A stretch of DNA of 24,076 nt from Pseudobdellovibrionaceae bacterium (GTDB lineage: Bacteria > Bdellovibrionota > Bdellovibrionia > Bdellovibrionales > Bdellovibrionaceae): NCBI GenBank assembly GCA_947374445.1, contig CANCBY010000015.1, forward strand, positions 1 to 24,076. The letters run 5' to 3'. Below the pieces are notes generated by a model that searched no databases, had not been told where the DNA came from, and saw only the letters and a program-made list of their open reading frames with translations. Position numbers and translations under genes: made by a program. Below, in pieces: positions 13,497 to 21,461 of the stretch (positions are counted from its first letter, which is position 1; every line of letters begins with the position of its first letter).

Positions 13497-16400
13497 CTAA
13501 TTTTGCGTGACCTGCTGTTTTGTTCCCTTAAGGTAATTCAACTTTCTTTGAATCCATTCATGAGTCTCAGGTTGAGACGCGGCTTTGAGCGCAGCCTCGT
13601 AGGCTTTAATTTTAGCGTCGTTATCAGCCTTGTAGACGTCTTGGATATAGGCCGCTTCTAGCAGCAGGTCGATGTTCAAGCTATTGACCTTGAGCTGCTG
13701 GGCGATGATTGAGAGGCCTTTGTCGAGCTCGCCCTTTTGGGCATGGCACTCAGCATAGGCGGGGCCAACGCCGTGGTTGTAGATGGTCTTCGCATCGAGT
13801 TTTGCAAAGTCATCAACCACTGAGTAGCAGTCGCCTTCAGCGAAAGCGATCACACCATGCATGAGATAGACTTCCGCTGCGTTCAACTTCTGGTCGAAGG
13901 CTTTTATAAAAGCTTTGTTAGCAGCGGCAAATTCTTTGAGTTTGTAGAGCACTCGCGCTTTTTGATAAGTCGAGTAAACGGGCTCTTCATTTTTCTTGAG
14001 TGAGAGCTCGATCAACCACAGAGCTTTTTCGTTTTGTCCTTGAAGATCAGCCACCAACGACATGTAGTACGTGCCAAGACTTGCCTTAGGCTCTTTGCGT
14101 GACATTTGCGATGCGATTTTTTCGGCTGTGCCAAAGTTTCCGGTTTGAAGGCATTGATTTGCTTTGCTGCTCAGAGCTGCCATCGAAAGCTTTTTGTCGG
14201 CGTCAGTCAATGCGCACTTCTCGGTTTTTGATCCTTGAAAGCGAGCAGGTGCAATCTCAGTGATTTTTTCATCGGTAAGCACAGGCAAAAACGGCGCAAT
14301 TTTTTCGATCGCAGGATTTTGAATGCGTGGCTTTACCGTGTCTTCTGCGGCCAAGTTCGTAAAGTCGACTTCGTCGCTGCGAGTGGCTTTGCTCTCTTTA
14401 GTAAGGCTTAGCAAATGCTTGCCGGTTTCTTGCATTTTGTCTGCGATAGGCGCCGTGAGTTTAGCGAGCTCTGTATCGAGAGATTTTTTCTCATCTTCTT
14501 TGAGTGTTGTTTTAATAATAGGGTGGCCGACGGTGTCGACATAGTTTTTGTAGATTCTGTTCAAGCCTTGAAGAGCTTCAAGTTGCACATTTGGATCTTT
14601 GCTGAGCTTGCTGGCTGTCATGTAGGCTGTTTGCGCTTTGTCTAATTTTTCGGTTTTAAGACTCAAAATAACCGAGAGCTTTTCAACCGAAGTCTTCGTG
14701 CTTTGCTGTACAAATTCGATCTCCAGAGCCTTTGCCTGAATCAAACGAGCTTTGGCACGCACTTCATCGGGAATTCCTTTGTCTGTCGCAACAAGAGACT
14801 TCGCTGCATTGAAGGCTTCAGTTGTTTTTTTAGCATCCCAAAGGCTTTGAACTCTTTTGAGTTTAATTTCAGAAGCGTAGGGCTCTTGGCCTAGGGCTGA
14901 GAGTTTGCTCTCGACTTTTTGATATTCTTCCGAGTTTTCTTTGCCTTTCAGTGCTACTAAAATTTTTGAATAGATTTTTCCGTGGTTTTCTTTGTTGCTG
15001 TCTGTGAGCAGTCGATTAAAAGAATTGATCGCTTGATTTTTATTACCCTCAAGAAGGTAAAGCTCAGCAGCGGCCTCGGTGTATGTGGCCACATCTTTAG
15101 AGTTTTTACCGATAGATTTTTGCGCGATAAGATCCATTGTTTGGGCTGCAAGCACAAGATGTCCAGTATCGGTATAAGCTTTTGCTGCGTCTTTTAAGGC
15201 GTCGATTGATTTTGCCTCATCAGGGTAAGTGCCGGCATATTCTTTGGCCAGATCTGCACCGTCCACTGTCAAACCTGAAGCATATGCCAGAGAAAGCGCC
15301 TGCCACAAAGAGTCTTTAGCTAAAGGCGAAGATTTGTTTTCTTTGTAAAAAGCATAGAGCTTTTGCGAAGCTTCGGCTTTGTCAGAAGTTTTTGCAAAGT
15401 CTTGGATCTCTGTGTAGTCAGCCTCTTGCATAATTTTTGTCAGGCCCGAAATGCGAGATTGATCTTTAGACTGAGCCAAGATCTGTTTTGAAAATTCCTT
15501 GATGCCTTTATAGTCTTTGCGCGCGTTGAGAATATCGAGCACTAAGTCCTCTGACTTGCGTTTGAACTCGCCAGCTTTTTCATTGGAGGCGAGGGGCTTG
15601 AGCCACTTTTCGGCCTCAACGTAGTTGTTTTGCTCGTAGGCGATAAAGCCCAATTTAAATTGAACCTGCAAAGCGTGTTCGCCGGTCGGGTGATGAGTCA
15701 GGTAGTTTTGTGACAGAGCTACAAGTTTGTCGTCGTCACCCGATTCTTTTTTCTTGGTGATGGCTTTCTCTAAAGAGACCAAGGCCGCATAGTTAGCGTC
15801 ATGCTTAAGCTGAGTGTCGACTGTTTTTTGTCCAACCTGAGCATATTGGTCTGAAGCTGTGCGAAAGTCTTCAAGTTGAAAGAGCAATTCTGCATAGGCA
15901 TAGCGTGATTTTGCATCTGGCTTTGCAGGGTCTTCTCTGTCCAGGTGAATTTTAAAAGCTTGTTGAGTGAGTGCTGCTAGCTCTTTAGCAGCTTCGCCGG
16001 CGCTGTTTTTGTTTTTAAGCCACAGATCCCACCATTTTTTTGCTATATCGATATTGGCTTTTGCAAAATCATAGTTGCAGGACTCATCATAGATCGAGTT
16101 GTTCTCAATGGCCCATGCAGAGTCTTTTTTGCAAACTTGATCTAGCTCTTGAAGCTGGTGAAGTACGTCTTTTCTTAGGCGCAAACTTTCGTTAGCACCT
16201 AAGAGCAAGATATGAGCTTTAACTCTTTTTGAAGACTGTGGAGCACGCTTGATAAAATCATTTAAAAACACAATCATCTCTTTGTGTTTTGAGTGAGAGT
16301 CATAGATTTGACCTAAGACAACAACAGCATCGCCGAGCTCATCGGGAGTTGTGAATTTAGCAAAAAACTCAAGAGCTTTATCAGGGCTTGAAGTCTCTTC

Positions 16401-17249
16401 GAAAAATATCGTCAGGTCGCGAATGGCTTCAAGGCGCAGGTTGTGGCTGACTTTTTTTGCTCCGGGTTTCGTTTGGTCATGAAACTTTACAACTTCAATA
16501 AGCTTATCGATCGCCTTGTCAGTTTGGCGGAGGTTGTAGTAGGCCCAAGCGGCTTTGTAGATGCCGTAAGAGTAGACTCTTGATTGTGGATATTTTTCGA
16601 TCACAATAAAGTGTTCAAGAGCTCCTTGAAAATTTTGTGCTTCGTATTTGAGTTCGCCCAAAGCAAGATGTGCATCTGGCACCAAGCTTGATTTTGGATG
16701 CGAGGTGACCACCTTCATATAAAAAACTTCAGCTTGTTTTTTTTGCCCGATCTGTTGGCTTGCAAACGCGGCATTAAAGAGAACCGAGTCCATGTCTTTG
16801 AACTTAGGAAACTCACGGTCGATTTTTGCGTAGATGTCGATAGCTTTTTTTAGATTGTTGATTGCAGTTTCGCCTTGAGCTTCAGGCGGAGCAAAGGCCA
16901 CTGCTTGGTTGCCGGCTCCAGAGCTGCGGTTCAAGTCGAAAAAGCGGCCAGATTTTGCACGTCGCATGTAGAGCTCGCCCAAGCGATACCAAAGCTCGGC
17001 TTCTTCAGGTGTGCCTTTGCGTTTTTTTAAAATACTTTGCAGGGATGCAATCGCTTGATTTTCAGAGCGAGTGATCATGTATTCGCTATTGAGAGCTTTG
17101 TTTTGATTTTCTTCCTCATTAGTGGAGTTGATGCTGAGCTCGGGGAGGAGGCCCTTCGGACCTTGTTCTTTGGCGAATCCTGTTTGTGCCAAGAAGGCAA
17201 AAAAAGTGGCAACTAGGACAGTCCAAAAAATAGGTCCAGGGATTTTCAT
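13497..17249 (-). CDS. gltD: Giant periplasmic TPR protein (GltD/AgmU-like)
   Basis: The 1250-residue product starts at 17249, one tetranucleotide after the stop of the upstream TolR-like gene; its GGAG lies inside that gene's last codons, indicating translational coupling. The N terminus is a signal peptide (MKIPGPIFWTVLVATFFAFL, cleavage near 'GFAKE'). Most of the protein is tetratricopeptide repeat, for example 'AELWYRLGELYMRRAKSG', 'DAHLALGELKYEAQNFQGAL', 'YSYGIYKAAWAYYNLRQTDK' and 'PVYSTYQKARVLYKLKEFAA'. Length and layout match AgmU/GltD of Myxococcus, a TPR scaffold that moves with the gliding complexes in the periplasm. The 'gltD' symbol rests on size, domain type and context, not on a run alignment. 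Confidence 0.85.
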   Translation of the reverse strand: MKIPGPIFWTVLVATFFAFLAQTGFAKEQGPKGLLPELSINSTNEEENQNKALNSEYMITRSENQAIASLQSILKKRKGTPEEAELWYRLGELYMRRAKSGRFFDLNRSSGAGNQAVAFAPPEAQGETAINNLKKAIDIYAKIDREFPKFKDMDSVLFNAAFASQQIGQKKQAEVFYMKVVTSHPKSSLVPDAHLALGELKYEAQNFQGALEHFIVIEKYPQSRVYSYGIYKAAWAYYNLRQTDKAIDKLIEVVKFHDQTKPGAKKVSHNLRLEAIRDLTIFFEETSSPDKALEFFAKFTTPDELGDAVVVLGQIYDSHSKHKEMIVFLNDFIKRAPQSSKRVKAHILLLGANESLRLRKDVLHQLQELDQVCKKDSAWAIENNSIYDESCNYDFAKANIDIAKKWWDLWLKNKNSAGEAAKELAALTQQAFKIHLDREDPAKPDAKSRYAYAELLFQLEDFRTASDQYAQVGQKTVDTQLKHDANYAALVSLEKAITKKKESGDDDKLVALSQNYLTHHPTGEHALQVQFKLGFIAYEQNNYVEAEKWLKPLASNEKAGEFKRKSEDLVLDILNARKDYKGIKEFSKQILAQSKDQSRISGLTKIMQEADYTEIQDFAKTSDKAEASQKLYAFYKENKSSPLAKDSLWQALSLAYASGLTVDGADLAKEYAGTYPDEAKSIDALKDAAKAYTDTGHLVLAAQTMDLIAQKSIGKNSKDVATYTEAAAELYLLEGNKNQAINSFNRLLTDSNKENHGKIYSKILVALKGKENSEEYQKVESKLSALGQEPYASEIKLKRVQSLWDAKKTTEAFNAAKSLVATDKGIPDEVRAKARLIQAKALEIEFVQQSTKTSVEKLSVILSLKTEKLDKAQTAYMTASKLSKDPNVQLEALQGLNRIYKNYVDTVGHPIIKTTLKEDEKKSLDTELAKLTAPIADKMQETGKHLLSLTKESKATRSDEVDFTNLAAEDTVKPRIQNPAIEKIAPFLPVLTDEKITEIAPARFQGSKTEKCALTDADKKLSMAALSSKANQCLQTGNFGTAEKIASQMSRKEPKASLGTYYMSLVADLQGQNEKALWLIELSLKKNEEPVYSTYQKARVLYKLKEFAAANKAFIKAFDQKLNAAEVYLMHGVIAFAEGDCYSVVDDFAKLDAKTIYNHGVGPAYAECHAQKGELDKGLSIIAQQLKVNSLNIDLLLEAAYIQDVYKADNDAKIKAYEAALKAASQPETHEWIQRKLNYLKGTKQQVTQN

Positions 17250-17253
17250 AAAA

Positions 17254-17781
17254 TCAATCTCCAACAACAGTCGCAAGTTTCAATTTTGGAAAGCCGGCCA
17301 TCGAGGCTGTGTACATCACTTTTCTGATAACGGCATAATTCAAATTTTGATCGGCTTGAAGAAGAATACGTCCTTCTTCGATTTCTGGTTTCTTTTTGTC
17401 GCCCTTAGCAATGTCTTTGGCGGCATTTTCTTTGCTCATTTTGTCGAGTTCGTTAAATAAAGGCAAAATAAAGTTGCTATCATTAGGGTCTACATCAGCG
17501 CCGTTAAATTGGGCCTCTTTAAGGCTTGCAATAGTGCGCTCGCCAATTTTGAGTTCGTTGGCAGACAGAGACACGCGAACGCCTTCAACAGGATTAGATT
17601 CTGTGCTTGATTTTGGCAGTGAAACACCTGTGACCGGATTGATCTCAACTTGTGATGTAGAATAGCTTTGCAGCAAGAACACGAGCAAGATTGTAAACAT
17701 GTCCGTCATCGATGTGATGTTCAGACCGAAGGTGCTGCTGCTGTGTGATTTGCTTGAATAGCGACGACGTCCATAACCCAT
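17254..17781 (-). CDS. TolR/ExbD-like motor protein with intact proton-path Asp (AglS/AglQ-like)
   Basis: This 175-residue inner-membrane protein has the ExbD/TolR layout: a short basic cytoplasmic N terminus, one membrane helix (about 27-42) and a periplasmic domain. The helix begins 'NITSMTDMFTILLVFLLQSY', in which D27 is the conserved transmembrane aspartate used for proton translocation in TolR, ExbD and AglQ/AglS. The periplasmic part has 'VRVSLSANELKIGERTIASL' and 'RILLQADQNLNYAVIRKVMY', the usual 'v.i.aD....y..v..vm' TolR ending. It starts three bases after the stop of the first TolR-like gene and its stop is four bases before the gltD-like start. With the TolQ-like protein it should form the proton-driven motor. 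Confidence 0.9.
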   Translation of the reverse strand: MGYGRRRYSSKSHSSSTFGLNITSMTDMFTILLVFLLQSYSTSQVEINPVTGVSLPKSSTESNPVEGVRVSLSANELKIGERTIASLKEAQFNGADVDPNDSNFILPLFNELDKMSKENAAKDIAKGDKKKPEIEEGRILLQADQNLNYAVIRKVMYTASMAGFPKLKLATVVGD

Positions 17782-17784
17782 AAA

Positions 17785-18357
17785 TCACCCATCCATCATA
17801 TTGGCGAAAATAACATCCGGAAACATATAGTCTGTACTTGCAGGCGCGCGGTCTTTTTGATCTGCGCTTTGGCCGGCGTTTTGATTGCGCATTGGGAAGC
17901 GCACGTCTTTGTCTCGGCTTCTGCGAACTTCATCCATGATTTTTACGATGTCTTTGTAAGGCACATTGGCATCAGGAGCAAATTCGATTCGGAACACTTC
18001 TGGATTTTCGGCTTTTACATGCTGAAGAAACTTGTGAAGGCCCGACAGATCGTATTCGCTTTCAGACTTCATGGCGATTTGGTCCACTTTTTGGCTGCCA
18101 TCTTTTGCCACGATGACTTTGATGCCAGATTTTTTATTGATCTCTAGCTGCACCGTGGTTTTAGGCTTATCGTTATTTTGTGCGATGGCCTCTTTCACGG
18201 CTTGTGGAAGATCTGTTTCAACGATCATCACCTGCATAAAAGCTGACGAAACCAGAAGAACTGGCACCAGCTTTACCATCACGGCCAACAGCGGAGCCAA
18301 ATCGAGTTCAAACTCGTGGCTCATGATCTGTCTTGGTTTTCGAAGTCGTCTGCTCAT
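17785..18357 (-). CDS. TolR/ExbD-like protein lacking the transmembrane Asp
   Basis: The 190-residue product has the ExbD/TolR architecture: basic N terminus, one membrane helix around 20-44 and a periplasmic domain with 'VFRIEFAPDANVPYKDIVKI' and 'MDEVRRSRDKDVRFPM', equivalent to the TolR ending. The helix reads 'ELDLAPLLAVMVKLVPVLLV'. Aligned on the conserved Pro of TolR-type helices (xxPLxDxxxxLL), the proton-carrying Asp is Ala25, and a lysine (K29) appears one turn further. D19 lies before the helix and is unlikely to substitute. The protein may therefore be a non-protonated partner in a mixed dimer. GGAG five bases upstream of the ATG (minus strand GGAGCAATT) supports the start. By gene order (R-Q-S) it sits where Myxococcus aglQ does. 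Confidence 0.88.
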   Translation of the reverse strand: MSRRLRKPRQIMSHEFELDLAPLLAVMVKLVPVLLVSSAFMQVMIVETDLPQAVKEAIAQNNDKPKTTVQLEINKKSGIKVIVAKDGSQKVDQIAMKSESEYDLSGLHKFLQHVKAENPEVFRIEFAPDANVPYKDIVKIMDEVRRSRDKDVRFPMRNQNAGQSADQKDRAPASTDYMFPDVIFANMMDG

Positions 18358-18411
18358 AATTGCTCCATCAAGCTAGCGAGTGATCAATAAAGATAACAAA
18401 TATAAAAAAAA

Positions 18412-19131
18412 TTAGGACGCGCGAACATTCGTCGGAGGAGCTTTGCTCGAACCCAACTGGTCTTTTGCTAATGAATCAGGAAACACTGTCTGACGAGTGA
18501 GTGTTGGCATATGAGCACCAGTTAAAAGCTCTGTTAATTTGCCGCACTTCTCTGTGAGCTGCTCAACAAGTTGATTTTGTCGAGAAACCAAGAAAGAGTA
18601 AAACACCATCGCAGGAATCGCCACCGCAAGACCCAAAGCCGTCGTGTACATCGATACCGAAATACCATGTGCGAGCAAAGTTTGCTTTTGAGCAGGGTCA
18701 GCCGTTGCCACCGCTTGGAACGATAAAATCAGACCGTGGATTGTACCAAGAAGACCCAAAAGAGTAGCCACGTTGGCAAGCATTGATAAGTAATGCAAGC
18801 GCTTGGTCAACTGAGGAACAGTCTCTGCCATCGCAATGTCGTGAGCTTGAAAGATAGCGTCATCATCACGATCAGCTTTTTCAAGAATTGTTTTAAAAGC
18901 CTGAGCCATTGGTTTTTCTTGCAATTGAGCGCAGACAACCAAAGCTTCATCTGATTTTTTAGCGAGCACAAGTGTTTGTACACGAGTCATAAATTCGTCG
19001 ACATTCATTCCGTATTTAAAATACAGAACTTGGGCGCGCTCTACGACGAGAGCTAGGCCTGCAAAGCCAACGAACATGATGCACCAGCCGATAAAACCTG
19101 CGTCGTTGATGAACTGTAGAATTGATGTCAT
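18412..19131 (-). CDS. aglR: TolQ/ExbB/MotA-family motor protein (AglR-like)
   Basis: This 239-residue inner-membrane protein matches the MotA/TolQ/ExbB proton-channel family. It has three membrane segments: about 13-31 ('FIGWCIMFVGFAGLALVVER'), about 115-138 and 155-180. The conserved cytoplasmic and channel stretch 'LHYLSMLANVATLLGLLGTI' continues 'HGLILSFQAV', then 'GISVSMYTTALGLAVAIPAMV', both family hallmarks. Together with two TolR-like genes immediately downstream it forms the same Q-R-R arrangement as aglR-aglQ-aglS, the motor of Myxococcus adventurous gliding. The second and third helices contain the threonine and glycine residues usual for the pore. GGAG six to seven bases upstream fixes the ATG. 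Confidence 0.9.
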   Translation of the reverse strand: MTSILQFINDAGFIGWCIMFVGFAGLALVVERAQVLYFKYGMNVDEFMTRVQTLVLAKKSDEALVVCAQLQEKPMAQAFKTILEKADRDDDAIFQAHDIAMAETVPQLTKRLHYLSMLANVATLLGLLGTIHGLILSFQAVATADPAQKQTLLAHGISVSMYTTALGLAVAIPAMVFYSFLVSRQNQLVEQLTEKCGKLTELLTGAHMPTLTRQTVFPDSLAKDQLGSSKAPPTNVRAS

Positions 19132-19166
19132 AACTCACTCCTGTTTATTGTTAAAATTCTTAAAAA

Positions 19167-19757
19167 TTATTTTAATACTTTCATTTTATTAACTTCAGCA
19201 TCGACCCAAGATCTGACCTGCTCAGTGCCAGCAGGTAAAATCTGCAAGAACTTCACCGCATAGTGAAGTCCTGTGTCATGCTGAATGCGTTGTCGTGTTA
19301 AGCGCTTAGCTAAAATTTCAGCTGTGCAATTGAAGGCGATCTCGCCTTCGGCTTTAGCTCTGAAATGCAAATAGATCATATGGCCTGGCAGCAAGATGGG
19401 GTTTTGCATAAGTATCAAAGCGCCACCTTCAGATAGATTTTCGCAAGTTCCATTCCACATTCTTGAATTGTCATGACAGAAAACAGGAATAGATACAGTC
19501 ACACGCTCTGTGCTTCGGCGAGCAAACATTTCTTGGCTCGCTGAAGCTACGCGACTCAAGCGATCTACAGAGAAGTCTGGAATTTCTGCTAAAGCTGTCC
19601 AGCTTTCGAGATGAGGAGACCAAACGTAATCAAAGTTGAACAGAGTCTTGTTCTGCATCATTTGAATCATGTCCGCATAGGTGTAAGGTCCAAACTTAGA
19701 CTCACCTTTAAGGACATGCCATTCGTTAGATGTTGCTTGTTCAAGAGCTAAGCTCAT
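19167..19757 (-). CDS. GYF_2-PilZ fusion protein, predicted c-di-GMP sensor of the gliding cluster
   Basis: The start at 19757 has GAGGAG with an eight-base spacer; an upstream ATG 28 codons earlier overlaps the previous gene and lacks a site. The 196-residue product is cytoplasmic. Residues 12-62 form a GYF_2 domain ('WHVLKGESKFGPYTYADMI', then W46 and W53), a module that binds proline-rich peptides; GltJ of Myxococcus also has a GYF domain. Residues 78-180 form a PilZ domain with both c-di-GMP motifs intact: R81-STE-R85 (RxxxR) and N107-L-S109-E-G-G112 (D/NxSxxG), then 'GLHYAVKF'. The Ala/Pro-rich linker of the GltG-like protein is periplasmic, so the GYF target is unknown. The fusion suggests that c-di-GMP gates motor assembly or activity. 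Confidence 0.85.
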   Translation of the reverse strand: MSLALEQATSNEWHVLKGESKFGPYTYADMIQMMQNKTLFNFDYVWSPHLESWTALAEIPDFSVDRLSRVASASQEMFARRSTERVTVSIPVFCHDNSRMWNGTCENLSEGGALILMQNPILLPGHMIYLHFRAKAEGEIAFNCTAEILAKRLTRQRIQHDTGLHYAVKFLQILPAGTEQVRSWVDAEVNKMKVLK

Positions 19758-19815
19758 TTTCTTACTCCTCTGGTCTTTCTTTTCGTCGTTTCTCTTCCAA
19801 ACTCTCTGACCTTGC

Positions 19816-20988
19816 TTAGATATTTGGTTTTGCGGGGTCAAAGCTGACTTTGATTGCGGCGCCCTGTTTTGGCACAGCCGAGTTATGAAAAGTCACAGTC
19901 ATAGTGCTAGAGTCGTATGTCCAACCTTCAGTGGCGCTTTGTGGGACCAGCACGCCATCAACAAATATAGTGATCGAACTAACAACGGGCTCGCGATTCA
20001 ATTTGAAGCTGCTTGAAAGCTCTAAGATTTTATCAGAGATCATTTGCAAGCTTTGGCCAAAGTCTCCGCACAAAGATGTTTTTGCACCATTTGTCATGTC
20101 AGCCAATTGCATGTAGCGACGACCAATGCGACGGCCTGGTGTTTGCGCATTCAAAGTAGTTTTGCAAGTAGTGTCCATCACCGAAATTGTGCTGACTGAG
20201 TAAAGGCCCGCGCCTGCTACGCCATCTAAAAATGTTTTGTAGCCAGCAAGTGGATAAAGTCGGCTGTCTAAATATAGGTTGTAAATATCGGTAGGGTCCG
20301 AAGAAAATGGCAAGACAACAGGGTCTGCATTTGTTTCGCCACGAAAATAAGTGTCAGCAACAGCCGTGCTTGTATTGACCGAGTAATCATCTTCATCACT
20401 CAAAATGATGACCGCAAGAAAAGCTCCTGGGCGGCGAAAGTCCGAGTTTCCAGAATATGAAAGGGCCGCTTGCAAACTTGCAAAAGCGCGCTCGTCACCG
20501 GAACCATTAACACCTTGAGTGGCATTGGTAATAAAAGTGTTTGTCAAATTTGGAGTCAGATTTGAAAGCACCGGAACTTGACTGTCGGGGCTGTAGTAAA
20601 AAGTGCTGCCTGAGCCAAAAAGCGGGCCACTGCGAAAGCGGCGAGCTGCATTTTGAAAATCAACATTAGTTGAGAAATCACCACGATAAGCATCAGTCGT
20701 CGTTACGGCCATATGGAAATCATAATTCAAAGACTGAAAACGGCTGATGAACGAACCGAACGACGCCGTCAGGTTTGCTTGCGATGAAGCCATCGAGCCT
20801 GAGTTATCAACAACCCAAAGGACATCGATCTTTTGTTGAACCACTGTGGGTGTTTGCTGAAACGTAGCCGCATCAGACAGTAGAGAAAATGAGCGGTTTG
20901 TTTTATCACAAGCCATCAGACTCAATGAAGCGGCAAGGACAACCATGGTCTTGCGGCCGATTTTTTTGAATTGAGTTTTCGTTTTCAT
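19816..20988 (-). CDS. VWA-domain lipoprotein, CglB-like
   Basis: First gene of the cluster; GGAGG seven bases upstream fixes the ATG. The 390-residue product has a lipoprotein signal ending LMAC, with lipidated Cys27 followed by Asp28. A von Willebrand A domain follows: 'KIDVLWVVDNSGSM' has the MIDAS motif D61-x-S63-x-S65, with a threonine cluster at T96-T98 and 'IILSDEDDYS' (D198) completing the metal site. An inserted Asn/Ser/Thr-rich loop and cysteines ('DTTCKTTL', 'TSLCGDF') lie in the second half. The C-terminal ~60 residues form a beta-rich domain ('SITIFVDGVLVPQSATEGW'). Myxococcus CglB is a VWA lipoprotein that acts as the surface adhesin of gliding; domain type and context make the same role likely here, but orthology is not proven. 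Confidence 0.82.
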   Translation of the reverse strand: MKTKTQFKKIGRKTMVVLAASLSLMACDKTNRSFSLLSDAATFQQTPTVVQQKIDVLWVVDNSGSMASSQANLTASFGSFISRFQSLNYDFHMAVTTTDAYRGDFSTNVDFQNAARRFRSGPLFGSGSTFYYSPDSQVPVLSNLTPNLTNTFITNATQGVNGSGDERAFASLQAALSYSGNSDFRRPGAFLAVIILSDEDDYSVNTSTAVADTYFRGETNADPVVLPFSSDPTDIYNLYLDSRLYPLAGYKTFLDGVAGAGLYSVSTISVMDTTCKTTLNAQTPGRRIGRRYMQLADMTNGAKTSLCGDFGQSLQMISDKILELSSSFKLNREPVVSSITIFVDGVLVPQSATEGWTYDSSTMTVTFHNSAVPKQGAAIKVSFDPAKPNI

Positions 20989-21001
20989 TTCACTGCCTCC
21001 T

Positions 21002-21461
21002 GAGGCTTGGGTCCCACTGTTTAGTTAGACTCAACAAAAGTACTGATTGCCGTGTTCCTTATCAGTGTACGCCCAACAGGATAGTCTTCGGAAATTGAGC
21101 TTAAACAGTTAATATGCTTTGAGAATGTTGTTATTAATATATTCTTAGTCGGACCTAAGTCCTTGATGTTGTTGAGACTTTGGGCTTGGAGAGGAGGCAA
21201 AACTAAAGTCGTAATAAAGTCTCATTGGCTGAGACTTTGACGCTTTATTGGGGGTTGTGTTTCAGCCCAAAGGCCGGGCTTATCAAAGTCTCGCAAAGTG
21301 TCTAACTTTTTTTGCGGGCTTTTTTTGCTTTCTCTAAATCGTCACATCAAACACTGTAGCAAACCCTATTGAAAGCCAGTCCGGATCCCAGCACCAGTGC
21401 GACTTAGACCTCGCACAGCTCCAGCCTGATCCTCGTCCAAGATCTGCACTCCGCCTCCGCC
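21002..21461. other. 460-bp gene-free region with inverted repeats, between cglB-like gene and transposase
   Basis: I see no convincing gene. The part next to 20988 must hold the promoter of the gliding cluster (minus strand), but no clear -35/-10 pair stands out. The middle (21151-21300) contains GGAC-ctaa-GTCC (21151-21162), four copies of GAGACTTT in alternating orientation, and AGCCC/GGGCT (21264-21280). Two long T runs follow (21307-21313 and 21321-21327). The last 100 bases (21362-21461) are GC-richer and look like part of the transposase-associated repeat sequence. Confidence 0.6.
21173..21293. repeat. Alternating GAGACTTT repeats forming hairpins
   Basis: GAGACTTT occurs at 21174-21181 (+), 21216-21223 (-), 21231-21238 (+) and 21285-21292 (-). 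The middle pair makes a perfect 9-bp hairpin (AAAGTCTCA / TGAGACTTT) with a 5-base loop at 21216-21238. A second alternative pairing AATAAAG/CTTTATT (21213-21219 with 21243-21249) encloses it. The +/-/+/- arrangement upstream of a RAYT gene resembles bacterial REP/BIME elements. Confidence 0.55.

Noticed and set aside
19758..19841. Upstream 28-codon extension of the GYF-PilZ gene overlapping the VWA gene
   Set aside because: ATG 19757 has a strong GAGGAG at correct distance and begins right before the GYF domain; the extension is highly charged and lacks a site.
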